From: Acinetobacter dispersus
GTDB taxonomy: Bacteria; Pseudomonadota; Gammaproteobacteria; Pseudomonadales; Moraxellaceae
Reading direction: 5' to 3'
NCBI RefSeq assembly: GCF_009884975.1
Contig: NZ_CP041970.1
Coordinates: 2,108,001-2,172,000 of the forward strand
DNA: 64,000 bases
Position 1 is the stretch's first letter; every line of letters begins with the position of its first letter. A model generated the notes under the pieces. That model did no database searches, was not told the DNA's origin, and saw only the letters and a program-made list of their open reading frames with translations. Positions 18,679 through 30,988 of this stretch are shown one piece after another. Both the position numbers and the translations under genes were made by a program.

Positions 18679-19455
18679 CTAACGTTGCACCATTTTGTTC
18701 ATCACAAAAGAGGTCGCAATCTTATTCACTTCAAGGAAAACAAAATAATCCAAGCATTTAAAATCTTCATCATAGAATGCTTGTTTTGACAGTTTCGACT
18801 GCATTCCCAGATAGGTCTGAAACAGTTTTGGCATGCGTTCATCTTGCGGGAAACTATAGTCAGGACGTTCTGGTTCAAAGCTACGTTTTGAGCGGATATC
18901 TATGGTTTGATGATCACCCAACTGTTGGATCTGACGGTGGGTGTAATAGGCACGTGCCAAGTTATCATCCAAATGGATACTGACACAGCCCATTAAGTAT
19001 TTAGCACGCATTGACCAAAGTACTTTAGGGGTTAAGTTCAACCATAGCATGGATAGTGCTTTACCCGAGCGAAATTTAGGGTGCACACAAGTACGTCCAA
19101 TTTCTAACACACTTGGTAAATGAGATAAATGCGGGACAATTTCAAACTCTTGAGCACTATAACTCTGCCCGATTTCATAACCTTGGAACAATTTAAGACG
19201 GGTATAAGCGACAATTTCACCTGTCCATTTTTCACGTAATACTGCATGCTCACAGCCAAAATCATAAAGATCTTGATCTAAACCGTCTTCAAAACGCATC
19301 CCAAATTGATGGCTAAATTGCGTTGCTCTAAAGCGTTGTACTTCTTGTAATTCTTTTAAATTATCCACCCATTCAAAACGGAATTGATTTTGAGCTGGCT
19401 TGTGGCGTAAGGGTAAAGTCAATGTCTGGCGATATTGATTTAATTTTTCTAGCAT
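18679..19455 (-). CDS. OlsB-like GNAT N-acyltransferase (probable ornithine/amino-lipid synthesis)
   Basis: 258 residues. The segment LQEVQRFRATQFSHQFGM opens the acyl-ACP:amino-acid N-acyltransferase domain, and VLEIGRTCVHPKFRSGKALSMLW is its diagnostic acyl-carrier motif, seen in OlsB and autoinducer-synthase-like GNATs. OlsB makes lyso-ornithine lipid from 3-hydroxyacyl-ACP; Acinetobacter is known to make ornithine and lysine lipids. OlsA is not adjacent. AAGGAGC precedes the ATG. Confidence 0.8.
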   Translation of the reverse strand: MLEKLNQYRQTLTLPLRHKPAQNQFRFEWVDNLKELQEVQRFRATQFSHQFGMRFEDGLDQDLYDFGCEHAVLREKWTGEIVAYTRLKLFQGYEIGQSYSAQEFEIVPHLSHLPSVLEIGRTCVHPKFRSGKALSMLWLNLTPKVLWSMRAKYLMGCVSIHLDDNLARAYYTHRQIQQLGDHQTIDIRSKRSFEPERPDYSFPQDERMPKLFQTYLGMQSKLSKQAFYDEDFKCLDYFVFLEVNKIATSFVMNKMVQR

Positions 19456-19538
19456 AATGAAAGCTCCTTATGACTAGACCTACCTTAAATTACTTAAATG
19501 ACATTGCGATGACTAAAACATGAACAGGTCATGACAAA

Positions 19539-19566
19539 AAAAGAGACCTGCTTGAGGTCTCTTTTC
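19539..19566 (-). terminator. Terminator after argB
   Basis: AAGAGACCT (19541-19549) pairs with AGGTCTCTT (19555-19563). Read on the minus strand it is followed by TTTTTTT, 17 bases beyond the argB stop. Confidence 0.88.
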
Positions 19567-19582
19567 AAATCAATAGGATGAA

Positions 19583-21920
<2,338 letters not shown>

Positions 21921-22114
21921 TGTAAGCCCCTATTTTTATAATCTTTTGATCCATAAAAAAAGCAGAAACTATTAAGAAATTAATTAACCCTTATTCAGAA
22001 AAATTAAAGTAATCAGTCAGCTGCTTTGTAATATATATCGAGGCAACAATCAATATAGAAAATGCAACGTTTTTCAGCAAAACATTGCATTTAAAGTGAT
22101 AATTACTGAAAAAC

Positions 22115-22567
22115 TTATTGTTTTCCAGTATGACCAAAACCACCTGCTCCACGCTCAGTCGCAACAAATTCGTCCACTTGTTCAAACTCTGCCTGTACCA
22201 CAGGAACCAGTACATATTGTGCTAAGCGCTCACCTGGCTCTAAACGGAAGCTGTTTTTGCCGCGGTTCCAAACCGATACCATCAGTTCACCTTGATAATC
22301 TGAATCAATCAAGCCTACCAGGTTGCCTAATACAATACCGTGTTTATGACCTAGGCCTGAACGCGGTAAAATTAAACCAGCAAAGTTTGGATCTTCAATG
22401 TAAATCGCCAAACCTGTCTTTACTAAAAAAGTCTCACCAGCAGCAATATCAATCGCTTCATCTAAGCACGCACGTAAATCTAAACCTGCTGAACCTGTCG
22501 TCGCATAAGAAGGCAAAGCCCACTCTTGACCTAAACGCGCATCTAATACTTTAACTTGAACTTTCAT
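22115..22567 (-). CDS. dut: Deoxyuridine triphosphatase
   Basis: 150 residues. All five trimeric dUTPase motifs appear in order: [27 protein letters not shown] with the catalytic Asp, ERLAQ in the region [13 protein letters not shown], and the mobile C-terminal [10 protein letters not shown]. It hydrolyses dUTP to dUMP, limiting uracil in DNA and feeding dTMP synthesis. It lies 22 bases below rep, on the same strand. Confidence 0.97.
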   Translation of the reverse strand: MKVQVKVLDARLGQEWALPSYATTGSAGLDLRACLDEAIDIAAGETFLVKTGLAIYIEDPNFAGLILPRSGLGHKHGIVLGNLVGLIDSDYQGELMVSVWNRGKNSFRLEPGERLAQYVLVPVVQAEFEQVDEFVATERGAGGFGHTGKQ

Positions 22568-22589
22568 TAAATTTCCTACTTACAATTTT

Positions 22590-24629
22590 TTAACGTTTCA
22601 ACAATGCTTTTAAATTAGCGAGGTACTGCTGAGCCTGTTCTTTCGGATCAACATTGGGTGCTAGTTTCTTTTTACGACCATGCCATTCCAAATCATCTTG
22701 TGGCATCTCATCCAAGAAACGGCTTGGCGTCATTTGACGCATTTGTCCACCATTCTTACGCTGCTCGGCAAGAGTCAGTGTTAAACCTTGACGTGCACGG
22801 GTAATCCCCACATACATCAAACGGCGTTCTTCTTCGACGGTTTCCGATGCAATGGAGTTCTTATGCGGCAATAGCTCTTCTTCCAAGCCGATCATATAGA
22901 CATAAGGAAATTCCAAACCTTTTGCCGCATGCAGCGTTAACAGGTTTACTTTATCGGTATCTTCTTCTTCCTGTTGCTGCTCAAGCATATCCAACAACAC
23001 CAGTTTACGAATCACGCTTTCAATATTCTTCTCATCTACATCATCAGTACGATTCAATAGATTTTGAATACTGCTATACAAGCTTTCAATACTGTCGAGT
23101 TTGGTCTTCTCTTGTGCAGGTGTCGCAGCCTGTTCACGAATATAATCGATATAACCTGCTTCGTTGATCATCTGACGAACCTTTGGCATCGGTTCATCAT
23201 CATCTAACAACTCGCGTGTAAATGTCGCGATAAAATCAGCGAACTCATGTAATTGAGTCGCAGCTTTTTTCGGCAATACCATGCTTAAGCGTTGGTCTGA
23301 TGACGCAGTCAGCAAAGACAGTGTATTTTCCTGAGCAAATAAACCTAATTTCTCTAAAGTCACAGGACCAATGGCACGTTTTGGCGTATTAATAATACGT
23401 AAGAATGCACTGTCATCTTCAGGATTAATGATGAGACGTAAATAGCTCATCACATCTTTAATTTCGGCACGTGCGAAGAAGGATTGCCCACCCGACAATT
23501 TATAAGGGATCTGCATCTGACGCAGTTGGGTTTCAATCACACGGGCCTGAAAATTCCCGCGATACAGCACTGCATAATCTTTCCAGTTCTTACCATTCAT
23601 CAGCTTATGTGTGATCAAGTCTTTCACCACACGTTCTGCTTCATCATCATCATTTAAACAAGTGATGACACGAATGGTTTCACCGTGACCTTTATCACTC
23701 CACAATTTTTTATCGAAAATATGTGGGTTATTTTCAATCACGGCATTGGCCGCTTTTAAGATACGGCTGGTCGAGCGATAGTTCTGCTCCAGCTTAATCA
23801 CTTTGAGATTATGGAAATCATCTTTCAATAACGCCATATTTTCAGGCTTTGCACCACGCCAAGCATAGATGGATTGGTCATCGTCACCTACAGCGGTAAA
23901 CTGCCCCATCACACCCACTAAAAGCTTAACCAAGGTATATTGGGCGGTGTTGGTATCCTGATATTCATCCACCAATAAATAACGAACACGATTCTGCCAT
24001 TTGTCACGGACTTCAGCATTTTCCTGAAGTAAACGCGTTGGCATTACGATCAAATCATCAAAATCAACTGCATTATAAGCACGTAAATTACGCTCATAGA
24101 GCTGATAAAGATGTGCAAATTGCACGTCTTCGACCGTTTCACAAGTTGAATGTGCTTGTTCTGGAACGATCAGATCGTTTTTCCAATCTGAAATTTTCTT
24201 CATTGCCTTAGCAAGCAGTTCTTTACTCTCTGCACCCGACAAATTGTCCCGCTGCATCAAATCCATCAAAATTCGTTTGCAGTCATCGGCATCTAAAATC
24301 GAGAAATTGTTTTTAAGCGGCAGATGTTTTAATTCTAAGCGGAGTAAATTTAAACCAAAAGTATGGAAAGTCGAAACCGAAAGTCCTTTTGCTTCTTCAC
24401 GTGAAAGCAACTTTCCGACACGTTCTTTCATTTCACGTGCAGCTTTATTGGTAAAGGTCATTGCGGTAATACGATAGGCAGGAATACCGCACTGCTGCAC
24501 CAAAAATGCAACTTTTCGGGTAATTACAGAAGTTTTACCTGAACCTGCACCTGCAAGTACCAGCAATGGCCCCTGAACATATTTCATGGCTTCAAGTTGC
24601 TTGTCATTGAGTTGACTGGCAGATGACAT
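22590..24629 (-). CDS. rep: ATP-dependent DNA helicase Rep
   Basis: 679 residues from ATG 24629 (AGAGAGG eight bases upstream; an in-frame ATG at 24683 lacks a proper ribosome site). SF1A motifs are: I LAGAGSGKT, II DEYQDTN, III GDDDQSIYAWRGA, IV QNYRSTSRI, V LLTLHAAKGLEFPYV and VI RRLMYVGITRA. The length, and the loss of UvrD's longer tail, fit Rep (E. coli 673). It is a 3'-5' helicase helping forks past proteins. Confidence 0.94.
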   Translation of the reverse strand: MSSASQLNDKQLEAMKYVQGPLLVLAGAGSGKTSVITRKVAFLVQQCGIPAYRITAMTFTNKAAREMKERVGKLLSREEAKGLSVSTFHTFGLNLLRLELKHLPLKNNFSILDADDCKRILMDLMQRDNLSGAESKELLAKAMKKISDWKNDLIVPEQAHSTCETVEDVQFAHLYQLYERNLRAYNAVDFDDLIVMPTRLLQENAEVRDKWQNRVRYLLVDEYQDTNTAQYTLVKLLVGVMGQFTAVGDDDQSIYAWRGAKPENMALLKDDFHNLKVIKLEQNYRSTSRILKAANAVIENNPHIFDKKLWSDKGHGETIRVITCLNDDDEAERVVKDLITHKLMNGKNWKDYAVLYRGNFQARVIETQLRQMQIPYKLSGGQSFFARAEIKDVMSYLRLIINPEDDSAFLRIINTPKRAIGPVTLEKLGLFAQENTLSLLTASSDQRLSMVLPKKAATQLHEFADFIATFTRELLDDDEPMPKVRQMINEAGYIDYIREQAATPAQEKTKLDSIESLYSSIQNLLNRTDDVDEKNIESVIRKLVLLDMLEQQQEEEDTDKVNLLTLHAAKGLEFPYVYMIGLEEELLPHKNSIASETVEEERRLMYVGITRARQGLTLTLAEQRKNGGQMRQMTPSRFLDEMPQDDLEWHGRKKKLAPNVDPKEQAQQYLANLKALLKR

Positions 24630-24784
24630 GGGACGTACCTCTCTCGTTTCCGAGCCTGTTTTTTCGAGCACAATTATAGACATCTCTGTTTTAGAATCCC
24701 AATAGTAAATCTAGGGATATGTATAAATTATGATGCCTTACACAAATACCACGCCATAGCTTGTCGTCTATATTTATATGCAAT

Positions 24785-24811
24785 AAAAAAACCACCCGAA
24801 GGTGGTTTTTT
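24785..24811 (-). terminator. Terminator after the OmpA-like lipoprotein gene
   Basis: AAAAAACCACC pairs with GGTGGTTTTTT over a CGAA tetraloop, 16 bases past the stop on the minus strand. Confidence 0.9.
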
Positions 24812-24826
24812 TAAATCAGTAAAAAA

Positions 24827-25480
24827 TTACTGTTTTGCATAAATGCTGATTTCAACACGACGGTTTTGCTCTTTACCAGAAGCAGTTGTGTTTGAAGCGA
24901 TTGGGTTAGCTGAACCTAAACCTTGCGCATCAATACGGCTACCTGCAATACCTTGACCAGCTAAATAGTTTTTAACTGATTGAGCACGTGCTTGAGATAA
25001 TGGGATATTGATTGAGTCATTACCCGTGTTATCTGTATAACCTGTTACAAGGATCGCACTCTTGTTATCTTCACCTAAAGTTTGCGCTACTTTATTCAAA
25101 GTACCGTAGAAGTTAGGTTTGATGTTTGATTTGTTAGTATCAAATGTAATGCTACCAGGCATGATCAATTGTACAGAACCATCTGGGTTACGGCCTACTT
25201 CTACACCAGTACCCGCCATTTGCTCACGTAATTTTTTCTCTTTGTTGTCGAGGTATAAACCACCTGCACCACCAAGAATCGCACCAATTGCTGCAGCACG
25301 GTTGTTTTGCTTGCTTGAGTTTGCGTTACCCTTAGATACACCATAACCCGCAGCTGCACCAATTAATGCACCTAAAGCAGATTTGTCATACTCAACGCCG
25401 CCAATGTTATTACCTGTTGTTTGGCAACCAGAAAGTACCAATCCAGCCCCTACGAGTGTTGAAATTACTAATGCACGCAT
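24827..25480 (-). CDS. OmpA family lipoprotein (YiaD-like)
   Basis: 217 residues. The signal peptide ends at lipobox LSGC (Cys 19). A glycine-zipper-like part follows (GALIGAAAGYGVSKG, GAILGGAGGLYLD, about 38-80). The C-terminal OmpA domain has VTGYTDNTGNDSINIPLSQARAQSVKNYL and AQGLGSANPIASN...NRRVEI, the peptidoglycan-binding motif with Asp and Arg. It probably tethers the outer membrane to the wall. It has its own terminator and a long upstream region. Confidence 0.92.
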   Translation of the reverse strand: MRALVISTLVGAGLVLSGCQTTGNNIGGVEYDKSALGALIGAAAGYGVSKGNANSSKQNNRAAAIGAILGGAGGLYLDNKEKKLREQMAGTGVEVGRNPDGSVQLIMPGSITFDTNKSNIKPNFYGTLNKVAQTLGEDNKSAILVTGYTDNTGNDSINIPLSQARAQSVKNYLAGQGIAGSRIDAQGLGSANPIASNTTASGKEQNRRVEISIYAKQ

Positions 25481-25869
25481 CGCGTAGCTCCTGTCTATGT
25501 ATTTTGTTGTCTGGACAAATAATGAATGAGAAAATTAAGCTAGACCATTGATATTTTGTTAATAATAAACACTTTATTTATATTTTTGTAATATTTTGAT
25601 GCATTTTACTTGAACAAAGCCACACAATCCCTTCATTGTTGTTGTTTTTAACATAAAAAATATTTTTAGAGACATTTGTCACAAAATACAATTTTACATT
25701 TTTTGGTTATCCAACAGAGAAAAATTCATAACTTTAGTTGAAAAAACAACCTAAACCACCTAAATATATAAAATTTGTCAGATCAGCCAAATATACAGTT
25801 GTATTTCAACTTCTGTTGTTTATAGTTGAACCATCTCTTTTCCAAATATCTGCACTCAAGGTTTGATTT
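25481..25869. promoter_or_regulatory. AT-rich divergent promoter region with no gene seen
   Basis: This stretch of 389 bases separates the divergent OmpA-like lipoprotein and acyltransferase genes. It is strongly AT-rich, with several TATAAA/TTTATA stretches and TTGT-containing runs, so promoters for both genes are expected here. I found no open frame with a ribosome site and no strong hairpin. Confidence 0.5.
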
Positions 25870-26787
25870 ATGTCTAACGCCAATAAAAAAGCGTCCTTAT
25901 TGCAAAAAGTCAGTAAAGGATTAACCGTTAGTTCAGTCATCACAGGAAGTACATTTTTTCATGGCCCACCTGTACTGGCATTAGGTTTAACCAAATTATT
26001 TAAAAAATCTGCAAAAGTAGACGAAACCAATATTCAGATTACCAACAGTTGGTTAGGGGTAAATAACTGGTTAATTGACAATGTATTGCCAGATTTACAC
26101 TGGGATATCAGTATAGATAAAAACCTCGATCTTAATTTACAAGGTCGATATCTCATGATGTGTAATCATCAAAGTTGGGTCGATACGACAGTGAATCAAT
26201 ACTTTGGCTTAACCCGTATGCCACTGACCCGCTTTTTCACCAAATGGGAACTTATTTTTATTCCTTTTGTGGGGCAAGCTTTCAAAATTTTGGGCTTCCC
26301 GATGATGAAGCGACATACCAAAGAACAAATTGCCAAAAATCCAGAACTTAAATCACGCGATATGCTTGAAGCACGTAAGGCGTGTGAACAATTACTTAGC
26401 CAGCCTTTTACTTTATTGAACTATTTAGAAGGCACACGTTTTACCCAAGAAAAGCATGCAAAACAACAATCACCTTATCAAAACCTGCTTAAACCCAAAG
26501 CTGGTGGTTTGGCTTTAGCATTGAATATTCTCGGCAATCAAATTGATGCTTTTGTAGATATGACCATTGTTTATCCTGATGGTGCTCCTGGTTACGGCGA
26601 GTTTTGGTTGGGAGACGTATCACGTATTGCTGTAGATTTACGTAAAATAGATATTCCAGAGTGGGCACTCAATGGTAATTATGAAGATGACCCGGTTTAT
26701 CGTGAACGCTTCCAAAAATGGGTGGATCAGATCTGGACTGAAAAAGATCAGTTAATCACACAAATGAAATCCAAGTATCACCAATAA
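25870..26787 (+). CDS. 1-acylglycerol-3-phosphate-type acyltransferase (YihG-like)
   Basis: 305 residues. The PlsC-family block I is NHQSWVD (HX4D, about 98-104), block III is YLEGTRFT (about 186-193), and an N-terminal hydrophobic part, SSVITGSTFFHGPPVLALGL, anchors it to the membrane. This matches the YihG/LPLAT group rather than canonical PlsC, which is shorter. It transfers acyl chains to lysophospholipid-type acceptors. The next gene starts about 25 bases downstream and is probably co-transcribed. Confidence 0.87.
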   Translation: MSNANKKASLLQKVSKGLTVSSVITGSTFFHGPPVLALGLTKLFKKSAKVDETNIQITNSWLGVNNWLIDNVLPDLHWDISIDKNLDLNLQGRYLMMCNHQSWVDTTVNQYFGLTRMPLTRFFTKWELIFIPFVGQAFKILGFPMMKRHTKEQIAKNPELKSRDMLEARKACEQLLSQPFTLLNYLEGTRFTQEKHAKQQSPYQNLLKPKAGGLALALNILGNQIDAFVDMTIVYPDGAPGYGEFWLGDVSRIAVDLRKIDIPEWALNGNYEDDPVYRERFQKWVDQIWTEKDQLITQMKSKYHQ

Positions 26788-26811
26788 TCTCCTTAGGGAT
26801 TGAGCACAAAC

Positions 26812-27870
26812 ATGACCCAGCAGGACTCAGGAAAAAACTCTAAATATAGCTATGTCAATCCGAGCAGTAAGTTCTTCAAGCTGTTCCTTGTCTATGACAT
26901 TTTCATGGTGTTTATTATTGTTTTTAATTTGTTCTGCTTAGGCATGAACTTTTTCTTGATGAGTAATATTGGTGCATGGTTTTTTAATACCATTCACCTT
27001 GCAAATGTACTTGAATTCTATCGTACTTATTTACACCCTTGGGTCATTATCACTGAAGCTTGGTTTATCATCTTTTTGATTGCGGAACTATCTATTCGCT
27101 GGTTTCTTTCAATCGTACAAAAACATCATGCACGTTGGTGGTTCTTTCCCTTTATTCATTGGTACGAAATCATTGCCATTATTCCGCATTTCCGTTTTCT
27201 ACGACTATTTCGTGCGGGAATTATCGCCTACCGACTGCATGAACTAGGCTATAAGGTCGTACCAGATGGGATTCGAGTCAAAGCTCTGTTTTACTATCGT
27301 GTCGTGATGGAGGAGCTTTCTGATCGTGTTGTCATTACGGTCATTGATGGCATTCGACATGAACTTGAAACCAGTTCAAGTCATAAAAAAATTATCCATG
27401 ATCTGGTTGATCATCATCGACAATTGTTTACTGTAACGCTTTCTTCAATGTTGCAGGAATCTTTAGCGACTGCTTTACAGCAACAACAACCAGTGATTAC
27501 TCAAAAAGTAGGTGTCATTGTCAATCAAGCCATTGAAGATACGCCTGAACTGACGCAATTATTGCGCTTGATTCCAATTGTTGGTGGCCGAATCGAACAA
27601 CAAATACAAAGTATTGGACAACGTTTAGGTGAAAATATTAGTGCAGGCTTAATTGAACCCTTTACTTCAGGTTCATCTCAAAGACCCAATGAAAATTATC
27701 AATTCATTGCAGAAAAAGTCAGCGAACTGAATATTGATAATCAGTACTTAGAAGAATTGGTCGAATCAGTAGTATTTGAAAGCCTTGAAGCGATTCGAAA
27801 ACAAGTAAAAGTAAAGCAATGGCAGCAAACTTTGCAAGAATATGATCAATTGGATAAAAAAGCAGAGTGA
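26812..27870 (+). CDS. Multi-spanning membrane protein of unknown function, voltage-sensor-like N-half
   Basis: 352 residues from ATG 26812. A TTG at 26800 is also in frame, but AGGGA abuts it directly, too close to act. Hydrophobic spans lie at roughly 25-50, 78-98 and 110-135, then IPHFRFLRLFRAGIIAYRL, an arginine-spaced helix resembling an S4 voltage sensor of ion-transport proteins. The C-terminal half is soluble and helical, with conserved-looking LRLIPIVGGRIEQQ. No pore-loop TVGYG is seen. The role is unknown; it follows the acyltransferase gene in a likely operon. Confidence 0.7.
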   Translation: MTQQDSGKNSKYSYVNPSSKFFKLFLVYDIFMVFIIVFNLFCLGMNFFLMSNIGAWFFNTIHLANVLEFYRTYLHPWVIITEAWFIIFLIAELSIRWFLSIVQKHHARWWFFPFIHWYEIIAIIPHFRFLRLFRAGIIAYRLHELGYKVVPDGIRVKALFYYRVVMEELSDRVVITVIDGIRHELETSSSHKKIIHDLVDHHRQLFTVTLSSMLQESLATALQQQQPVITQKVGVIVNQAIEDTPELTQLLRLIPIVGGRIEQQIQSIGQRLGENISAGLIEPFTSGSSQRPNENYQFIAEKVSELNIDNQYLEELVESVVFESLEAIRKQVKVKQWQQTLQEYDQLDKKAE

Positions 27871-27986
27871 TTACAAGAAAAATTACCAATCAAGCTAGAG
27901 AATTCGTGTAATTTGTTCTAGCATTTGCTTTTATTTACAACTGCTTTAACACAATAGAGCGCTTAAAAAGCCCTGAAGGATAAATT

Positions 27987-28706
27987 ATGGCTGATATACG
28001 GATTACGGGCAGAATGGTGAATTTTAGTCGACTGACTTTCGACACAAATGACCATAATGCAATCCGACAGCAACTTACCAGCACGCTGAATGAAGGTTCT
28101 TATCTCGGAACATTAGTCATTATAGACAGTACCGTTGAGCAAGAGCTCATTGCATTAATTCAGCTCTTAATCGATTTAGGTTTACAACCCATGGCTGTGA
28201 TTGATGGCATTTTGGGTGATGAAGCACGTGCGATTCAATTCCCTGTTCTTCCTACAGATCAACCGTTACAACGGATCAAAGCATCAAAAGAACAAGTGGT
28301 TGATCATGCTCCTACAAAAGCAGCCGATGATTCAGCAATACAAACACCACAAAAAAATACATCGAATGCGTATATCACCTCTTATCATGATGAGATTTTG
28401 CGGACAGGCCAATGTTTGGTACAAGATCAGGGCGATATTATCTTAAATGCTGGCATGAATAGTGGATCAGAAGTGATTGCATCTGGAAATATTCACATTT
28501 ATGGTAATGCTCGTGGTAGAGTCATTGCAGGTGCAGGTGGACAAGCTGCGGCGCGTATTTTCTGCCATTCGCTCGAAGCAGAATTAATCTCTATTGCGGG
28601 GACCTATTGTGTAGCAGATGATATTCCTAAAGATATGATCAAAAAGCCTGTACATATTTATTTAAATAACAAGCAAGAACTTGAATTTGAAGCCTTGCAG
28701 TTTTAA
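27987..28706 (+). CDS. minC: Septum site-determining protein MinC
   Basis: 239 residues. The N-terminal FtsZ-inhibiting domain (about 1-110) is joined by a Thr/Gln-rich linker to the C-terminal beta-helix, with [37 protein letters not shown] and [11 protein letters not shown], the last being the MinD-binding surface. It blocks Z-ring assembly near the poles. It heads the minCDE operon. Confidence 0.96.
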   Translation: MADIRITGRMVNFSRLTFDTNDHNAIRQQLTSTLNEGSYLGTLVIIDSTVEQELIALIQLLIDLGLQPMAVIDGILGDEARAIQFPVLPTDQPLQRIKASKEQVVDHAPTKAADDSAIQTPQKNTSNAYITSYHDEILRTGQCLVQDQGDIILNAGMNSGSEVIASGNIHIYGNARGRVIAGAGGQAAARIFCHSLEAELISIAGTYCVADDIPKDMIKKPVHIYLNNKQELEFEALQF

Positions 28707-28779
28707 TTTAACGAAAGAAGTTTTAAAAGCACCAATAAGCCCTTTTAGGGGCGTATGACCATAAATAGGAGTGGATTCG

Positions 28780-29592
28780 GTGGCCAAAATTGTTGTCGTA
28801 ACGTCAGGCAAAGGTGGTGTAGGTAAAACTACAACAAGTGCATCTTTTGCAACAGGTTTAGCCCTACGTGGTCATAAAACTGTTGTGATTGATTTCGATG
28901 TGGGTTTACGTAATCTTGATTTAATCATGGGCTGCGAACGCCGCGTAGTGTATGACTTTGTCAATGTCATTAATAATGAAGCACGCCTACAACAAGCACT
29001 CATCCGTGATAAAGAGATTGAGAACTTATACATTCTCCCAGCATCACAAACGCGTGATAAAGATGCCTTGAGCGATGAAGGTGTTGCACGTGTGATTGAT
29101 GAACTTTCTCAAGAGTTCGATTACATCATCTGTGACTCACCTGCTGGTATCGAGCGCGGTGCAATTTTAGCAATGTATCATGCTGATGAAGCAATCATTG
29201 TAACAAACCCTGAAATTTCATCAGTACGTGACTCAGACCGTATTATTGGTATGCTGGACAGCAAGACCAAAAAAGTTGAACAAAACGAAGGTCGTATTCG
29301 TAAGCACTTATGTATTACACGTTTTAACCCAGAGCGTGCTGATAAACAAGAAATGCTTACGATCGATGATATTTCGAAAGATATTTTACGTGTGCCAACT
29401 TTGGGTGTCATCCCTGAGTGTCCGAGCGTACTTCAAGCATCAAACGAAGGTAAACCAGTGATTCTGTATACAGAAGAAAAAGCTGGACAAGCTTATGATG
29501 ACTTAGTGGCTCGCTTCCTTGGCGAAGACCGTCCTTATCGACACATTGCAGTACAGCCAAAAGGTTGGTTAGCTAGACTATTTGGAGCGTAA
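28780..29592 (+). CDS. minD: Septum site-determining ATPase MinD
   Basis: 270 residues. The start is GTG at 28780: AGGAG at 28767-28771 is eight bases upstream, and translation then opens M-AKIVVVTSGKGGVGKTT as in other MinD proteins; the upstream GTG at 28771 overlaps the ribosome site. The deviant Walker A is GKGGVGKT (about 10-17), IDFDVGLRNLD follows, and the C-terminal amphipathic helix GWLARLF targets the membrane. It binds MinC and is cycled by MinE. Confidence 0.96.
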   Translation: MAKIVVVTSGKGGVGKTTTSASFATGLALRGHKTVVIDFDVGLRNLDLIMGCERRVVYDFVNVINNEARLQQALIRDKEIENLYILPASQTRDKDALSDEGVARVIDELSQEFDYIICDSPAGIERGAILAMYHADEAIIVTNPEISSVRDSDRIIGMLDSKTKKVEQNEGRIRKHLCITRFNPERADKQEMLTIDDISKDILRVPTLGVIPECPSVLQASNEGKPVILYTEEKAGQAYDDLVARFLGEDRPYRHIAVQPKGWLARLFGA

Positions 29593-29594
29593 TT

Positions 29595-29867
29595 ATGGCA
29601 GGATTCTGGAGTAAACTTTTTAGCAGTGATGAAAAACCATCAAGTGCACAAACTGCCAAAGATCGTTTAAAGGTAATTGTTGCCTCTGAACAAGGTTTAG
29701 GCCGTCGCCTAGGCCAAGACAAAATCGACCAGATGAAAAAAGAAATCATGCAGGTTGTGAGTCGTTATGTTCGTGGTGTGGATGAACAGCATATTCAAAT
29801 GCAGGTTCGTTCAGAAGCAAATATCGAAATGTTAGAAATGAATATCAATTTACCTGAAGATCGATAG
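29595..29867 (+). CDS. minE: Cell division topological specificity factor MinE
   Basis: 90 residues. The N-terminal membrane/anti-MinCD segment is MAGFWSKLFSSDEKPSSA, followed by AKDRLKVIVASEQG and the C-terminal dimer domain ending NINLPED. It stimulates the MinD ATPase to give pole-to-pole oscillation. It begins two bases after the minD stop. Confidence 0.96.
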   Translation: MAGFWSKLFSSDEKPSSAQTAKDRLKVIVASEQGLGRRLGQDKIDQMKKEIMQVVSRYVRGVDEQHIQMQVRSEANIEMLEMNINLPEDR

Positions 29868-29989
29868 AAGTTTTTTCATTAGCGATTTTTCGCAAATAAA
29901 GGCAGAATACGCGGGTGGATTTGGAAAGTAGGACTTTCCCCACTTCAAGTATTTTGCCTTTATTATTTTATAAGACTGAGGAGATTGTC

Positions 29990-30277
29990 ATGGCATTATC
30001 ACAGCCAGCAACTTTCAATGAAGAATGGTCAGATGAGCGTGTGTTTGCCTACCTTAACCAACTTCCTCCAACTGGCGTAAATGCTGACTTTCATGTGCTC
30101 TATCATGCATTCAAACATATGCGTCCAAATGACTATGAACGCTTAATCATCCAGTTTTTGGCTGATGGTCGTAATCTCAATGCAACCAATCCTGAAGGCC
30201 AACGCATTCACGATGTGATTGCACAGTTCCCACGCCAAAAAGATGGTTTCTTGGAAGTCTTGGCAAAATTTGCCTAA
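29990..30277 (+). CDS. PA4642 family protein
   Basis: 95 residues from the ATG at 29990, preceded by GAGGAG. The longer open frame to 29915 lacks a ribosome site. The protein is small, soluble and acidic with NEEWSDERVFAYLNQLPP and ENHAFKHM-like YHAFKHMRPNDYERLI, matching the uncharacterised Pseudomonas PA4642 family. The function is unknown. It is probably transcribed from its own promoter after minE. Confidence 0.82.
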   Translation: MALSQPATFNEEWSDERVFAYLNQLPPTGVNADFHVLYHAFKHMRPNDYERLIIQFLADGRNLNATNPEGQRIHDVIAQFPRQKDGFLEVLAKFA

Positions 30278-30423
30278 TTGCTTTCCCCAATAATGCCATA
30301 TGATTTATCTGTGCTATCGCTATCAGATCTTAATGATGTGGCATTATCTAAAACCACCATGTCACCAATTTGTTGTAATTTATTAAAATAAAACCAAAAC
30401 AATTCTATTTTCAAAGAAAGACA

Positions 30424-30960
30424 ATGACAGACACGAACAATCATTTAATTGAATCACCTCCAATAAAATACCATGTTGCTGATCTTAAAATTATCAGCAT
30501 GAAACGATTTATTATTTTATCCATCACTTCTTTTGGCTTATATCAAACTTGGTGGATGTTTAAAGCATGGCGTTTTTTTGCGATTAAAGATAATTTAAAT
30601 ATTATGCCTGCGCTACGTGCCATTTTTTCAATCTTCTTCTTATACGCACTGTTTAATAGGATTCAAGGCTATGCCCAAGAAAATGGTTATACACGATCAT
30701 TCTCAGCCGCATGGATGTTCGCTGGCTACCTAGTAGTGACATTTGCCTCCCATTTGCCTGATCCTTATTGGTTGATTGCCCTATTCAATTTCATTTTCTT
30801 GATTCCTGCTTTTGTCACATTGAATTATGCCAAAACACACGCTGATCAAGTGAATAGCGTCATCCAAGAAAAGTTAAGTACTGCGCATCTAGTGATGATC
30901 ATTTTTGGTTCGCTATGGTGGTTGCTCGTACTTGCAGGTTTAGTTATGGGAGTTAGATAA
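30424..30960 (+). CDS. Inner-membrane protein of unknown function
   Basis: 178 residues. It has a hydrophilic N-terminus of about 28 residues, then ITSFGLYQTWWMFKAW and about four to five spans ending in a Trp-rich helix, FGSLWWLLVLAGLVMG. The FGLYQTWW element resembles small DUF4234-like envelope proteins, but the match is weak. It lies between the PA4642-like gene and the convergent ftsK, with a shared terminator. Confidence 0.72.
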   Translation: MTDTNNHLIESPPIKYHVADLKIISMKRFIILSITSFGLYQTWWMFKAWRFFAIKDNLNIMPALRAIFSIFFLYALFNRIQGYAQENGYTRSFSAAWMFAGYLVVTFASHLPDPYWLIALFNFIFLIPAFVTLNYAKTHADQVNSVIQEKLSTAHLVMIIFGSLWWLLVLAGLVMGVR

Positions 30961-30988
30961 AATCCCTTCGCCTCATACAAGACAAATA

